5,510 nt of DNA from Coriobacteriia bacterium (GTDB taxonomy: Bacteria > Actinomycetota > Coriobacteriia > WRKU01 > WQUG01). Each line of letters starts with the position of its first letter. Positions within the stretch are counted from its first letter, which is position 1. Shown piece by piece: positions 4,962 through 5,510 of the stretch. Both the position numbers and the translations under genes were made by a program. The DNA is taken from NCBI GenBank assembly GCA_009785705.1, contig WQVS01000089.1, positions 1 to 5,510 of the forward strand, written 5' to 3'. The notes under the pieces are model-generated. The model did not search any database, had not been told where the DNA came from, and saw only the letters and a program-made list of their open reading frames with translations.

Positions 4962-5510
4962 ACGGTATAGTGTAAACGCAGGGCATAGTGCTGGGTCTCC
5001 TGGTGCTAGTGGAAACGGACTTCGTGAACATGTTGAAGCTCGCTGGGCAACTAGCCGCATGATTACTCGCCTAAATGCTATGGGTAATGTGGCTCTTAAC
5101 TCAACAAGTGACGCTGCAACACAAACTGCAGTGCTTACTCAGCAGCGCGATCGTGCGAGAAGCCATAACGCACACGTTGTGATTAGTAATCACTTCAATG
5201 CTTTTAGCAATGCGCAAGCACGCGGAGTAGAGGTGCTATATCGCAACGCCGCGATGTTGCCTCTTGCCCGCGCTGTTTCTGCCACCATTGCACGTGAGCT
5301 AGGCATTCCAAACAGAGGGCCCAGACAAAGAAGCGACCTGTTTTTCTTAAACAGCTTTCCTAATAACGGAATCTTGATTGAGTGGGCATTTATGACTAAT
5401 GCAGCAGACATGGCAGCATGGACAGCCCTGAGAACGCGTGCAGTAGATGCTGTGGCTCATACCATTGCAGCAAACACGGGAGGTCGCACTACTGTGCCTG
5501 CAGCAACTGC
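4954..5510 (+). CDS. N-acetylmuramoyl-L-alanine amidase (Amidase_3), phage endolysin; 3' end outside window
   Basis: The frame runs open from ATG 4954 to the window edge, giving 185 residues and a partial codon. It encodes a zinc amidase of the Amidase_3 family, which cuts the bond between N-acetylmuramic acid and the L-Ala of the peptide stem. The family zinc ligands and catalytic residue can be placed: His11 in VNAGH, Glu25 in GNGLREH, His80 in ISNHFNA, and Glu143 in ILIEWAFMTN. The G-V-E-V strand (91-94) after the second His is also as expected. The catalytic domain ends near residue 173; GGRTTVPAAT then looks like a linker, so a cell-wall-binding domain probably lies beyond the window. 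There is no signal peptide, consistent with release by the upstream holin. The gene overlaps the holin stop by eight bases (ATGGCTAG). The catalytic assignment is firm; the endolysin role comes from context. Confidence 0.93.
   Translation, partial: MARRYSVNAGHSAGSPGASGNGLREHVEARWATSRMITRLNAMGNVALNSTSDAATQTAVLTQQRDRARSHNAHVVISNHFNAFSNAQARGVEVLYRNAAMLPLARAVSATIARELGIPNRGPRQRSDLFFLNSFPNNGILIEWAFMTNAADMAAWTALRTRAVDAVAHTIAANTGGRTTVPAAT

Noticed and set aside
1..5510. CRISPR array, tRNA, attachment site or insertion sequence
   Set aside because: All repeats are in-frame protein repeats, and coding sequence fills the window; no tRNA-like fold, terminal inverted repeat or transposase was seen.

Overview
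This 5.5-kb window is a compact, single-strand stretch of a tailed phage or prophage genome. It covers the end of the tail module and the start of the lysis cassette. Every recognisable gene is on the + strand. From 1 to 5510 there is essentially no non-coding DNA: the gaps are 4, 3, 2 and 14 bases, followed by an 8-base overlap. The gene order (tape measure, Dit-like distal tail protein, Gp37-like tail hub protein, fibre, holin, endolysin) is that of long-tailed siphophages of Gram-positive bacteria. No sheath or contractile-baseplate gene is visible. Base composition is intermediate, ribosome binding sites are strong AGGAGG-type, and the Gp37-like family is common in actinobacterial and some firmicute phages. 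A mid-GC Gram-positive host, for example a coriobacterial or related anaerobe, is therefore plausible, but the genus cannot be fixed from the sequence.

Layout. 1-1473 is the C-terminal 490 residues of a tape measure protein; its start lies outside the window. Most of it is a strictly phased 22/44-residue hydrophobic repeat, followed by the conserved INSPSKVF block and a family-typical C-terminus. 1478-2470 is a Dit-like protein with an unusual acidic, proline-rich N-terminal segment. 2474-3562 is a Siphovirus Gp37-like hub/tail-tip protein. 3565-4551 is a small tail fibre or receptor-binding protein with seven decapeptide repeats in its shaft. 4566-4961 is a two-helix holin-like protein. 4954 to the window end is an Amidase_3 N-acetylmuramoyl-L-alanine amidase (endolysin), cut by the window edge.

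How the genes work together. The tape measure sets tail length and occupies the tail lumen. Dit and the Gp37-like protein build the distal hub on which the tail tube assembles, and the fibre contacts the host surface. At the end of the cycle the holin permeabilises the membrane so that the amidase, which has no signal peptide, can reach the peptidoglycan. The tight packing indicates one late transcript with translational coupling.

No wholly new system was found. The most unusual signals are in the tape measure. The 132-bp repeat keeps exact phase with conserved protein but diversified codons. A run of 283 residues has no Lys, Arg or His, and then switches to an arginine-only region exactly at a repeat boundary. 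Secondary points are the acidic Dit extension, the fibre decapeptide array, and a perfect GNRA-loop hairpin just inside the holin gene.
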